Made by a program: the position numbers and the translations under genes. A DNA stretch of 38,540 bases, taken from CAIYXV01 sp035506255. GTDB taxonomy: Bacteria; Margulisbacteria; WOR-1; XYC2-FULL-46-14; WPAF01. Position 1 is the stretch's first letter. Each line of letters starts with the position of its first letter. The DNA lies in the NCBI GenBank assembly GCA_035506255.1, contig DATJPS010000017.1:1-38540 (forward strand), written 5' to 3'. The notes under the pieces are model-generated. The model was given only the letters and a program-made list of their open reading frames with translations. It was not told where the DNA came from and made no database searches. Of the stretch, positions 14,073 to 22,602 are shown piece by piece.

Positions 14073-16219
14073 GCCTGGAAGACCTAAAGAACAAAATATT
14101 ATGTTACGACCCGTCCGCCGACACCCAGTTGATCGACCGCGTCTACGCTTTTGCCGCCGACAAGCATAGGGACCACAAGCGCTTTTCGGGCGACCCTTAC
14201 ATTACCCATCCGCTGGCGGTGGCCGAGATCCTGGCCGGGCTGGAGCAGGATGTCCCCACCATTTGCGCGGCGCTGCTCCACGATACCATTGAGGATGCGG
14301 GCGTGACCGCCAACGATATCGCGACCAAGTTCTCCCTCGAGATCGCCAAGCTGGTGGAAGGGGTCACCAAATTGGGACAGCTGGTCTATGAATCGAGGGA
14401 GATCCGTCAGGCCGAAAGCTTCCGCAAGATGTTCGTGGCGATGGGAGAGGACCTGCGCGTGATCGTGATCAAGCTCGCCGACCGCTTGCACAACATGCGG
14501 ACGCTTAAATACCTTTCTCCCGAAAAGCAGATCGAGACCTCGCAGGAGACCCGCGACATCTTCGCCCCGCTGGCCCACCGGCTGGGGATGTGGAAACTCA
14601 AATGGGAGCTGGAGGACCTGGCGTTCGCGTACCTTGAGCCGGAATCATACAATCTCCTGAGGAAAAAGGTGGGCGAAAGCCGCGAAGAGCGCGAAAAGTA
14701 CATTGAAAAATTCATCGAAAAGGTACAGGAAACGCTGGCCAAATTTGAAATCAAGGCCGAGATCTACGGGCGGCCAAAGCATTTTTACAGTATCTACCGC
14801 AAGATGGTCGACCAAAATCTTGAGTTCGAGGAGATCTTCGACCTGACCGCGGTGCGCGTGATCGTCGACACCCTGAAGGACTGCTACTCGGTTCTGGGTA
14901 TCATCCACGCTGCCTGGAAGCCGCTCCCCGACCGGTTCCGCGACTACATCGCCGTTCCCAAGAGCAACGGTTACCAGTCTCTCCATACCACGGTGATGGG
15001 GGAAGGGGCGCGGCCGGTGGAAGTGCAGATCAGGACAAAAGAGATGCACCGGATCGCGGAATACGGCGTGGCCGCGCATTGGGTGTACAAGGAAGAGGAC
15101 ACGGACAAGAAATTCGACAAAAAGATGGCATGGTTCCGGCAGATGCTGGAAACGCAGACCGAGCTTAAGGATGCCCGGGACTTCATGGATTCCCTTAAGA
15201 TCGACCTGTTCGTTGACGAAGTGTTCGTATTCACTCCAAAAGGCCAGGTGATCCAGCTCCCGCTCGGCGCCACCCCCATCGATTTCGCTTATCATGTCCA
15301 CACCGAAGTGGGCCACCGCTGCACCGGGGCCAAGGTCAACGGCCGCATCGTTCCGCTCGACTATCCGCTCAAGAACGGCGAGATCGTGGAGATCCTGACC
15401 GGCAAATCTGACAACACCACGCTTGACTGGCTCAATATCGTCAAGACCTCCGGCGCCCGCGCCAAGATCAAGAGCTGGTTCCGCAAGCGCAAACGCGATG
15501 AAAGCATAATCCGCGGAAGGGAAGCGCTGGAAGAGGAAGTGAAGAAACTGCGGCTCCATCCGAAAGAGGTCCTGACGGTCGAATGTATCGACTGGCTGGT
15601 CAAGGAATCAAAAGCAAAGAGCCATGACGATCTTTACGCCGATATCGGATACGGCGAGATTTCGGCGTTCGACAGCGCCCGCAAGGTCCGCGACCGGATA
15701 CCCGGCGCGCCGAAAGTGGAAAAGGAAGAGGCGCAGCCGTTCGTGCAGGCCAAGCCGAGAAAGCGGAAGATCATCCACGGATTGAGGATCGCGGGGATGG
15801 ACGGTATCCTTACCCGCATTTCAAAATGCTGCAAGCCTCTCCCCGGCGACGACATCATCGGGGTGGTGACGAGGGGAAGAGGGGTTGCCATCCACAAGAC
15901 CGATTGCGGCACCTTGCAGCGCTCCGATCCGGGAAAAGAGCGTCTGGTAAAAGTGGAGTGGGACCTGACCGCCGATATTTTTTACCCTGTGGAGATCGAA
16001 GTGGAGGCATTCGACCGGGTGGGCGTGCTGAAGGACATACTGGAAAAGATATCGGAGACCAAGACCAACGTTTCGAGCGCCGACATCAAGACCAAACGGG
16101 GCTCGACCATGTTCCTCAAACTGGTGATAGACATAAAGAACATCGAGCACCTGCAGCAGGTCTGCGCCGCCATCCGCAAGGTGGCCGACGTCTACGACGT
16201 CAGCCGGGCCACGCGCTGA
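14069..16219 (+). CDS. rel: Bifunctional (p)ppGpp synthetase/hydrolase Rel
   Basis: 716 residues, standard length. Makes and degrades the stringent-response alarmone. An intact HD hydrolase domain is present (His71-Asp72 in LLHDTIEDAG; later KLADRLHNMRTL). The synthetase domain has DLTAVRVIV, RFRDYIAVPKSNGYQSLHTT and VEVQIRTKEMH. Next comes a TGS domain (VFVFTPKGQVIQLPLGATPIDFAYHVH). A zinc-finger-like region (ISKCCKPLPGDDIIG, KTDC) and a C-terminal ACT domain (DRVGVLKDILEKISE) complete it. Both active sites look complete, so it is the single-protein Rel type. Its start overlaps the preceding stop (ATGA). Last gene of its run; it converges with the glycosyltransferase gene, with 19 bases between. 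Confidence 0.97.
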   Translation: MSLEDLKNKILCYDPSADTQLIDRVYAFAADKHRDHKRFSGDPYITHPLAVAEILAGLEQDVPTICAALLHDTIEDAGVTANDIATKFSLEIAKLVEGVTKLGQLVYESREIRQAESFRKMFVAMGEDLRVIVIKLADRLHNMRTLKYLSPEKQIETSQETRDIFAPLAHRLGMWKLKWELEDLAFAYLEPESYNLLRKKVGESREEREKYIEKFIEKVQETLAKFEIKAEIYGRPKHFYSIYRKMVDQNLEFEEIFDLTAVRVIVDTLKDCYSVLGIIHAAWKPLPDRFRDYIAVPKSNGYQSLHTTVMGEGARPVEVQIRTKEMHRIAEYGVAAHWVYKEEDTDKKFDKKMAWFRQMLETQTELKDARDFMDSLKIDLFVDEVFVFTPKGQVIQLPLGATPIDFAYHVHTEVGHRCTGAKVNGRIVPLDYPLKNGEIVEILTGKSDNTTLDWLNIVKTSGARAKIKSWFRKRKRDESIIRGREALEEEVKKLRLHPKEVLTVECIDWLVKESKAKSHDDLYADIGYGEISAFDSARKVRDRIPGAPKVEKEEAQPFVQAKPRKRKIIHGLRIAGMDGILTRISKCCKPLPGDDIIGVVTRGRGVAIHKTDCGTLQRSDPGKERLVKVEWDLTADIFYPVEIEVEAFDRVGVLKDILEKISETKTNVSSADIKTKRGSTMFLKLVIDIKNIEHLQQVCAAIRKVADVYDVSRATR

Positions 16220-16238
16220 CTTTATCCTCCACCACCGG

Positions 16239-17189
16239 TCAAAAACCCCGGGTCTCTTTCACGAAGAACGGTTCGTTGCCCGAGACCTCGCGCAGTATCC
16301 GGTATATGTATTCGCCGATGATCCCCAGGAAGAGGAAAAGTATGCCGAACAGGAAGGTGGTGAGGAACGCGAGCGAGGCCCAACCGGGAACGTCGTACGC
16401 CCCCTTGATCATTACCCGCAGTACCAGATAGACCGCGAAGAGCAGGCAACCGAAACTCACGGCAAATCCGGTATAGATCGAGAGCCTTAGCGGGATGGCC
16501 GAATAGTTCACGATCAGGTTGGAGGCGAGCGAGAATAGTTTTGCCAGGGTATAGGTCGATCCTCCTTCCTTGCGCGGATGATGTTCCACTTCCACCTCGG
16601 CCATCCTATCCTGGGCCACATACTTCAATATCAACGCGGTAATATAGCAGTACCGGCTTTTTGCCCCGGCCGCGATGTGTTTTGCCACCTGCCGGCGCAT
16701 CGCGCGGAAAGTGGTGAAGCGAAAGCCGCGGGGCTTGCCCAGGATCAGGGTTTCGAGCGCGTTTATCATCCCGGACGCCAGATTCCTCAACAAACTGTGT
16801 TTTTTCTGGGCGAAGCAGCCGATCGCGATGTCGCTTCCCGAATCGATCGCCTTGATCAGTTTGGGGAGCTCCTCCGGCGGATGCTGCAGGTCATCGTCCA
16901 TGGTGGCGACGATCTCCCCACTGCTGTAAGCCAGACCGCATACGGTGGCGTTATGCTCGCCGAAATTGCGCGCCAGCTGGACCGCCTTGACCCTCCGGTC
17001 GGAGCGCTGGAGCTCTTCCAGCACCGCCCACGAACCGTCGGCCGAACTGTCGTCGACGAAGACCAGCTCGAACGTCATCTTCAGTCGGTCTCCGATCACA
17101 GCGCAAAGGCGGTCGTGCAACTCCCTCAATGTGGCCGCGCTGTTATATACCGGCACGACCACCGAAATGTCGATCTTTTCCGCGTTCAT
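16239..17189 (-). CDS. Membrane-anchored GT2 glycosyltransferase (ArnC/DPM1-like)
   Basis: 316 residues. The N-terminal GT-A domain (ISVVVPVYNSAATL, FVDDSSADGS, the DDDLQHPPEEL metal/donor motif) is followed by two membrane helices near the C-terminus (about 230-255 and 265-290) with GEYIYRILREV. This layout matches enzymes such as ArnC or GtrB, which move a nucleotide sugar onto undecaprenyl phosphate at the inner membrane. It overlaps the BKACE gene (ATGA), and WecE and a NeuD-like enzyme are upstream. It may therefore load the aminosugar made by those enzymes onto the lipid carrier (inference). The actual donor is unknown. Confidence 0.85.
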   Translation of the reverse strand: MNAEKIDISVVVPVYNSAATLRELHDRLCAVIGDRLKMTFELVFVDDSSADGSWAVLEELQRSDRRVKAVQLARNFGEHNATVCGLAYSSGEIVATMDDDLQHPPEELPKLIKAIDSGSDIAIGCFAQKKHSLLRNLASGMINALETLILGKPRGFRFTTFRAMRRQVAKHIAAGAKSRYCYITALILKYVAQDRMAEVEVEHHPRKEGGSTYTLAKLFSLASNLIVNYSAIPLRLSIYTGFAVSFGCLLFAVYLVLRVMIKGAYDVPGWASLAFLTTFLFGILFLFLGIIGEYIYRILREVSGNEPFFVKETRGF

Positions 17190-18013
17190 AAGGCAAGTTC
17201 CTTTCTGACCTCGGCCGGCGAGGCGATCTGTCGGCCAAAAGCGTTCGCCAATTTTACGATCCTTTCGACCAGCCTCCGGTTGGTCGCGCGCTCCGTTCTT
17301 TCCTCGTCGAACCAGATACTGTCCTCCAATCCCACCCGCACGCCGCCGCCGTCCGCGATCCCGATCGCGTTCATCCGGAGCTGCGAATCACCGATCCCGG
17401 CGACCGACCAGACCGATCCGGGCGGCAGTTCGGAAAGGATCAACCCCAGATGCAGCAGTTTGGCCTGCGCTGCGGCGATATTGCCGAGGATAATGTTGAA
17501 ATAGTAGGGCGGGGTGAGCAGCCCTTTTTTTATCAAATAATGGGCGAAGTTCACCATCCCCACGTCAAAGACCTCCAGTTCCGGTTTGATCCCTTTTTCC
17601 TTCATCTTTTCCGCCAGTTTAATTATCATGTCGGGGCTGTTGACGCTGGCGATGTGGTTGAAATTGACGGAGCTCAAGGTGAGGCTGGCCATGTCGGGCC
17701 TGGCCGCGCCCTCAAGGTCCAGCACCTCAGAACGCTTTTCGAACTCGCTGTAGGTCCGGCCGCTGGTGGTGGCGACGATCACCAGGTCGGGCCGCTTATT
17801 CCTGATGCCGGCGATGATCTCGCGGAAAATCTCCTTCTGCCAGGCGGGGGACCCTTCCGCGTCGCGGGCATGGACATGCGCCATCGAAACCCCCAGTTCC
17901 GAGCAACTTACGACATCTTCGATTATCTCCGACGGGGAGATCGGCACATTGCCCGTCATTTTCTTGGTCGGGATCATGCCGGTGGGAGCCAGATTGATGA
18001 TCAGTTTCTTCAT
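17186..18013 (-). CDS. Beta-keto acid cleavage enzyme (BKACE, DUF849)
   Basis: 275 residues. The family condenses a beta-keto acid with acetyl-CoA to give acetoacetate and a new acyl-CoA; the known member Kce acts on 3-keto-5-aminohexanoate in lysine fermentation. Ligand positions match: His46 and His48 in AHVHARD, and Glu230 in VRVGLED. The start at 18013 is chosen over 18019 because AGAGG sits seven bases upstream, and because the homologous N-terminus is KLIINLAPTG. It lies between a NeuD-type acyltransferase and a GT2 gene, with no other lysine-fermentation genes in view. It may supply an acyl-CoA for sugar N-acylation (inference). Substrate cannot be read from sequence. Confidence 0.88.
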   Translation of the reverse strand: MKKLIINLAPTGMIPTKKMTGNVPISPSEIIEDVVSCSELGVSMAHVHARDAEGSPAWQKEIFREIIAGIRNKRPDLVIVATTSGRTYSEFEKRSEVLDLEGAARPDMASLTLSSVNFNHIASVNSPDMIIKLAEKMKEKGIKPELEVFDVGMVNFAHYLIKKGLLTPPYYFNIILGNIAAAQAKLLHLGLILSELPPGSVWSVAGIGDSQLRMNAIGIADGGGVRVGLEDSIWFDEERTERATNRRLVERIVKLANAFGRQIASPAEVRKELAL

Positions 18014-18015
18014 CG

Positions 18016-18648
18016 TCATACCTCTTTGGCCGGGATCCCGGCGACGGTCTTCCCGGCCGGTACGTCCTGGATCACTACCGCTCCGGCGCCGACCGTGCTG
18101 TTCGCGTCGACCGTAATGCCGGTCAGGACGGTCGACCCGGCGCCGATGACGCAGTTCTCTTTTATCGTTGACCGTCCGCCGACCACCGCTCCCGGTCCCA
18201 GCAGGGTGAAGTCGCCGATCGCCACTTCGTGGCTGACGATTCCGCCATAGCGGAGCGTGACGAAATCCCCGAGCGCGACATTGGCGCCGAGCACGCATCC
18301 TTCGGGGACGATGCAGCCGTCGCCGAGCCTGACGTAATTAAGGTCGACCGCGGGATGGACCAGGGTGGGGACGGGGCAGCGGCAGGAGCGGAGTAGCGAC
18401 GCCACGCCGCGGCAGCCCTCGCGGGTTCCGTTGACGTTATTGAAGATATGGACCTCGCCGTGCTTACAATGTTCCGCCAGCAATTCCCGCCCTCCCAGGA
18501 CCGGATACCCGTTCAGCTTTTTTCCTTTAAGGCCAGGAGTGTCGTCCAAAAATCCTAGTATTTCCCAGGTCGCCGAAGCCCGGTTGATCGCTTCGATCAG
18601 TTTGACGACGTCAAAAAATCCGGAGCCGTAGATCAGTATCTTTTTCAT
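18016..18648 (-). CDS. NeuD/PglD-family sugar O/N-acyltransferase
   Basis: 210 residues. An N-terminal Rossmann-like PglD_N domain (KILIYGSGFFDVVKLI, ILGFLDD) is followed by a left-handed parallel beta-helix of hexapeptide repeats (about 105-205). His140 in IVSHEVAIGD matches the catalytic histidine of the family, and the end VAGIPAKEV is typical. Relatives acylate the 4-amino group of nucleotide-linked 4-amino-4,6-dideoxy sugars. Immediately upstream is the aminotransferase that would make such a sugar. The acyl donor may be acetyl-CoA or another acyl-CoA. It ends two bases before the BKACE ATG. Confidence 0.87.
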   Translation of the reverse strand: MKKILIYGSGFFDVVKLIEAINRASATWEILGFLDDTPGLKGKKLNGYPVLGGRELLAEHCKHGEVHIFNNVNGTREGCRGVASLLRSCRCPVPTLVHPAVDLNYVRLGDGCIVPEGCVLGANVALGDFVTLRYGGIVSHEVAIGDFTLLGPGAVVGGRSTIKENCVIGAGSTVLTGITVDANSTVGAGAVVIQDVPAGKTVAGIPAKEV

Positions 18649-18685
18649 CGCTGTTTATTGATTTTCCCATTTTACGGCGATCATT

Positions 18686-19822
18686 TCAATCGCCCAGCGC
18701 GCGGACGACGGCCGCGATCACCCGTTCCTGATCTTTTTCCATCCCCGGCCAGAGGGGGAGGCGGACCAGGGAGCCGCTGATCCGGTCGGTGTTCGACAGG
18801 TCGCCGCTGACGCAGCCGAATTTTTTCCCCGCCGGGGAACTATGGAGCGGCACATAGTGGAATGTCGCTTCGATCCCGTCATCCCGCAGCCGGCCGATGA
18901 GTGCTCTCCTTTCTTCCGGTCCGGAAAGGATGAGGTAGTAAATATGGCCGTTGGTCGTGCAATCGATGGGGAGTGACGGGCGCAGCGCTTTATTGCTTTT
19001 TTCCAGTTGCGAAAACGCCTGCTGGTATTCCCGCCAGAGCGATACCCGGCGCGCGGTCGTCTCGTCGGCTGCTTCGAATTGCGCCAGCAGCAGCGCCGCG
19101 GTGAGCTCGTTCATGAGGTACGACGAGCCGATATCGATCCAGGTGTATTTGTCCACTTCCCCTTTAAGATAACGCACCCGGTCGGTCCCTTTCTCTCTCA
19201 GTATTTCGGCTCGCGCGATGAAGCGCGGATCGTTGATCAGCAACGCCCCGCCTTCCCCCGACATGAGATTCTTGGTCTCGTGAAAGCTCAGCGCGGCCAG
19301 ATGTCCAATGCTGCCGGCCGGTCGGCGCTTGTAATGGGAAAGCACGCTTTGCGCGGTGTCCTCGATCACCAGCAGGCCGTGTTTTTCGGCCAGCTCCATG
19401 ATCGTGTCCATTTCGCACGGTATCCCGGCATAATGGAGCGGGACGATCGCCCTGGTCCGTCCGGTGATCGCAGCTTCGATCTTCGATCCATCAAGGTTGC
19501 AGGTGTCGGGGCGGATATCGACGAAGACGGGCACGCCGCCCCTGAGCACGAATGCGTTGGCAGTGGAGGGATAGGCGAACGATGGCATGATGACCTCGTC
19601 GCCAGGCCGGATATCGGCGAGCAGGGCCGCCATTTCCAGCGCAGCGGACCCGGAAGGGGTAAGCAGCGCTTTGCGGCATTCGATCCTCTCCTCCAGCCAG
19701 GCGGAACATTTTTTCGAGAAACAGCCGTCGCCGGAAAGATGTCCCTGCTCCAGGCTTTCTTTTATATAAGCCAGGGCCTTTTCAGGAATGTACGGATTAT
19801 TAAAGGGTATCATGACCGCCAT
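18686..19822 (-). CDS. wecE: dTDP-4-amino-4,6-dideoxygalactose transaminase (WecE/RffA type)
   Basis: 378 residues. PLP enzyme of the DegT/DnrJ/EryC1 family, converting dTDP-4-keto-6-deoxyglucose to dTDP-Fuc4N with glutamate. It follows WecE closely: MIPFNNPYI, HLSGDGCFSKKC, PSGSAALEMAALL, PGDEVIMPSFAYPSTANAFV, HYAGIPCEMDTIM, SFHETKN with PLP lysine Lys184, REKGTDR, DIGSSYLMNELTAALLLAQF and FHYVPLHSSPAGKKFG. The ATG at 19822 overlaps the upstream stop. An internal ATG at 19813 (MIPFNN) matches E. coli WecE better and may be the real start. With the NeuD-like gene it suggests an N-acylated Fuc4N in a surface glycan. Confidence 0.9.
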   Translation of the reverse strand: MAVMIPFNNPYIPEKALAYIKESLEQGHLSGDGCFSKKCSAWLEERIECRKALLTPSGSAALEMAALLADIRPGDEVIMPSFAYPSTANAFVLRGGVPVFVDIRPDTCNLDGSKIEAAITGRTRAIVPLHYAGIPCEMDTIMELAEKHGLLVIEDTAQSVLSHYKRRPAGSIGHLAALSFHETKNLMSGEGGALLINDPRFIARAEILREKGTDRVRYLKGEVDKYTWIDIGSSYLMNELTAALLLAQFEAADETTARRVSLWREYQQAFSQLEKSNKALRPSLPIDCTTNGHIYYLILSGPEERRALIGRLRDDGIEATFHYVPLHSSPAGKKFGCVSGDLSNTDRISGSLVRLPLWPGMEKDQERVIAAVVRALGD

Positions 19823-21516
19823 CAGCGGCCCGGCCCGGCGCGCCTGACGGCCGGGCGATTTACGGATAATAGATATTTCCCTTTATCGTAACTGGCTATG
19901 ACTTTGAACCTCGGTTTGGGCAAGTGGTGTTCGGCAAAATACCTATAAAAGATTGGAATGAATTGATCACGTGACAACATAAAAAGATGTTTATCACTAT
20001 TTATAGCGGAGAGTAGGCTGGTCTGGTGGAACCGTGAAAGCGTTTCCGCGTTCAAGGGACTGTTAATTAGATGGTCGATGAAAAGCAAATGCAGACCGCG
20101 GTATTCGTTGAGATCGGAAAAGGGAGGAGTGCGTCCGATCGGCAGAACGGATCCCCTCATCAGGATAAGGTCATCCGCGCCGCGCGGAAGGCCGGCCAGT
20201 ATTTTGTAATAATATATTTGGTCGGTCCGGTTGGTGCGACTCTGGCTGGCAGCTGAAAAGACCTGCGCGCCCAGCAGGCAGGTTAAAAGCGCAACCACAA
20301 TCACGACAAGATATTTATTTTGAGGCGACGGCTTTTCTGCCGTGGCGCTGACGGATTCGACCAATGACGTCAGGCTTAAGAACAATAATACAGGGAGAAA
20401 GACCCGGTCGGGCAGTCGGGCGGTGTGCGAAAGCCAGATGCAGATGAGTACGGCCGTCAGGGCTTGCGCGCAGATGAGGCCGCGGCGTTCTTTCCCGATG
20501 CCCATTGCTAAAAATATCAGGTATACCAATGTTGCGATGATGGGGGGCAGGTTGGCCTTTAACGGTTCCTTCAGGGTCTTTATCGTGTCGGACAGGTTTC
20601 TCCAGTTGTGCGCGTTCTTTTCCACGTAAGTGATCTTTTCAATAGAATAAACGGTCTGGTCAAAATTGAACCCGTGCGCGAAGATGCGCTCGTCGTTCTT
20701 GCTCCATCCGACATGATCGAAGACCGGACGGTTCCTTTCGTTGTAGTCCAGTTTGGGATAGCCGTGCAGTTTGTCCCGTATAATCTGATACTGATGGTAT
20801 TTTGCCCACTGCGGGTCCTTCATGTAGTAGGCATCATCAAAGCATGCCAGGGCGGTCAACAGAACCGCGGACAGGAGCACGAAAACGACGGCCTGCCGCC
20901 GGCTTTTACCGATCATCAGGGTCAGCAGGACGGGCGCGGCAAGGAAAGCCAGCAGGTAGACGGAATCGATGCGGATGAGCCCGCCCCCCGCGACCAGCGC
21001 GGAAGCAATAACAAGATAAGCTGCGGCTTTTCCGCCCCGAGAATCGAGCGTGGTGATAAAAAGGCAGAATCCGCCGAGCGCCAGCGCAGAGGCGGCGGAG
21101 GTGAACTGCAGGCGCATCAGCAGCGGCATTTCGAAAATAATGAACAGCCCCAGATAATGGAAGACGGCCGGCCAGTCGGGTTTCCGCCTGATGATGGAAC
21201 ACAGGATCACGGTCATGGCGATAAAATGGGCCAGGTAAAGATAGATCGGGTACCAGCGGATGTTGCTTGCATGCAGGTAGAGGAACTTGAGCGCCAGCCC
21301 GACAATGACATTTGAATAAATAACATATTCACTTGGGGTTCCGGTCGTAACGCCAGATGCGGTGAGCAACATGATCGCATCGTCAACGGTGTCGAAGCAG
21401 GGAGTGAAGAACAGGAAAAACATCCCGAAGATGATGGCGTTGATGGCCAATGAAATAAAGAGTGCGCGGGTCCATGTCATTTTGTTGTTTGCCAATCCCA
21501 TTATGATGCCCATCAT
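19822..21516 (-). CDS. Multi-pass membrane protein, probable GT-C glycosyltransferase
   Basis: 564 residues. About ten hydrophobic segments between residues 15 and 435 are followed by a soluble C-terminal region. The first external loop holds an acidic motif (CFDTVDDAIML), as in GT-C enzymes that use lipid-linked sugars. I do not recognise a precise family. It is the first gene of the aminosugar run and overlaps wecE by one base, so a role in transferring the sugar on the outer face of the inner membrane is plausible but inferred. No ribosome binding site is evident before the ATG at 21516. Confidence 0.6.
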   Translation of the reverse strand: MMGIIMGLANNKMTWTRALFISLAINAIIFGMFFLFFTPCFDTVDDAIMLLTASGVTTGTPSEYVIYSNVIVGLALKFLYLHASNIRWYPIYLYLAHFIAMTVILCSIIRRKPDWPAVFHYLGLFIIFEMPLLMRLQFTSAASALALGGFCLFITTLDSRGGKAAAYLVIASALVAGGGLIRIDSVYLLAFLAAPVLLTLMIGKSRRQAVVFVLLSAVLLTALACFDDAYYMKDPQWAKYHQYQIIRDKLHGYPKLDYNERNRPVFDHVGWSKNDERIFAHGFNFDQTVYSIEKITYVEKNAHNWRNLSDTIKTLKEPLKANLPPIIATLVYLIFLAMGIGKERRGLICAQALTAVLICIWLSHTARLPDRVFLPVLLFLSLTSLVESVSATAEKPSPQNKYLVVIVVALLTCLLGAQVFSAASQSRTNRTDQIYYYKILAGLPRGADDLILMRGSVLPIGRTPPFSDLNEYRGLHLLFIDHLINSPLNAETLSRFHQTSLLSAINSDKHLFMLSRDQFIPIFYRYFAEHHLPKPRFKVIASYDKGKYLLSVNRPAVRRAGPGR

Positions 21517-21582
21517 TTTACTTTATTACGGAAGAGCGGGCAATAGATCGCGATTCCGGGTGAGCCCCCGTAGGTTTTATAG

Positions 21583-21588
21583 TATAAT
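21583..21588 (+). promoter_or_regulatory. -10 of the trpD-lpt operon, probably leaderless
   Basis: A perfect TATAAT is followed by six bases and the trpD ATG at 21595. There is no ribosome binding site and no clear -35. Confidence 0.55.
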
Positions 21589-21594
21589 TATCAC

Positions 21595-22602
21595 ATGATA
21601 AAGGAAGCGATCGTCAAGCTGGTGGACGGCCACCACCTGACCCGCGAAGAGGCCGCCCTCACCGCCAACACCATCATGAGCGGCGAGGCCACCCCGTCGC
21701 AGATCGCCGCGCTCATCACCGCGCTGCGCATCAAGGGTGAAACCCCGGACGAGATCACCGGGTTCGCCGGAAAAATGCGCGAATACGCGGTCAAGATCCA
21801 TCCCAAGGCCCCGGCCCTGGTCGATACCTGCGGGACCGGCGGCGATGTTTCGTTCACTTTCAATATTTCCACCATTTCCGCGTTCGTCGCCGCCGGGGCG
21901 GGGGTGGCGATCGCCAAGCACGGCAACCGTTCCGTCTCTTCCAAATGCGGCAGCGCCGACCTGCTGGAGGCGCTCGGCATAAGGATCGACTTGCCGCCGG
22001 AAAAAGTGGCCGCAAGCATCGATGCCGTCGGGGTGGGGTTCATGTTCGCCCCCAACTTCCATCCCGCCATGAGACATGCCGGCCCTACCCGCCGCGAGAT
22101 CGGCATCCGGACGATATTCAACATTCTCGGCCCGCTCACCAACCCTGCCGGAGCGCAGAACCAGATACTGGGCGTGTACAGCGAAAGGCTGACCGAGGTG
22201 ATGGCGGAAGTGCTGAAGAACCTGGGGGCGCGGCACGCGCTGGTAGTGCACGGGATGGACGGGCTGGACGAGATCGCGATCTCGGACCGGACCAAGGTCT
22301 CGGAACTGAAAGAGGGGAAAGTACGCAATTATTTCATCAAGCCGGAGGATTTCGGTTTCAAACGCGCTCCTAAAGAGATGCTGACCGTGCAGAACGTGGA
22401 AGAATCGAAGAACATCGCCTGCGAGATACTGGAACAGCGGCAAAAAGGTCCGCGGACGGACATCGTTCTGATGAACGCCGCCGCCGCGATCTATGTCGCC
22501 GGTGCCGCCAAAACGATGAGCCAGGGCGTAAAATTGGCCGAAGGATCGATCGGATCGGGCGAAGCGTTCAATAAAATGGAGGGGTTGAAACATTTTCATT
22601 AA
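21595..22602 (+). CDS. trpD: Anthranilate phosphoribosyltransferase
   Basis: 335 residues, normal length. Second step of tryptophan synthesis: anthranilate plus PRPP to phosphoribosylanthranilate. PRPP-binding DTCGTGGDVSFTFNIST, then KHGNRSVSSKCGSADLLEALG, and the anthranilate side with FAPNFHPAMRHAGPTRREIGIRT and NILGPLTNPA. Thymidine phosphorylase is excluded by these motifs and by length. It is the first gene of an operon with LPS-transport genes and has no other trp gene nearby, so it is an isolated trp gene in this window. Probably translated from a leaderless message. Confidence 0.95.
   Translation: MIKEAIVKLVDGHHLTREEAALTANTIMSGEATPSQIAALITALRIKGETPDEITGFAGKMREYAVKIHPKAPALVDTCGTGGDVSFTFNISTISAFVAAGAGVAIAKHGNRSVSSKCGSADLLEALGIRIDLPPEKVAASIDAVGVGFMFAPNFHPAMRHAGPTRREIGIRTIFNILGPLTNPAGAQNQILGVYSERLTEVMAEVLKNLGARHALVVHGMDGLDEIAISDRTKVSELKEGKVRNYFIKPEDFGFKRAPKEMLTVQNVEESKNIACEILEQRQKGPRTDIVLMNAAAAIYVAGAAKTMSQGVKLAEGSIGSGEAFNKMEGLKHFH
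22578..22584 (+). promoter_or_regulatory. Ribosome binding site that points to an ATT start for lptB
   Basis: GGAGGGG inside the last codons of trpD stands seven bases before ATT 22592. No ATG, GTG or TTG exists in the lptB frame between the upstream stop (22586-22588) and GTG 22640, which would remove the conserved N-terminus. Confidence 0.6.

Noticed and set aside
17186..18013. BKACE lacking a metal-binding histidine (GGGVRVG instead of GGHVRVG)
   Set aside because: As I recall the Kce structure, the zinc ligands are His46, His48 and Glu230; all three are present at those exact positions.
17186..18298. BKACE with an 95-residue N-terminal extension
   Set aside because: The extra arginine-rich part is the neuD-like gene read in another frame; the family start and a ribosome binding site are at 18013.
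21595..22602. Thymidine/pyrimidine nucleoside phosphorylase
   Set aside because: The fold is shared, but length and the KHGNR, NPAxxQ-type and HPAMRHAGPTRRE motifs are those of TrpD.
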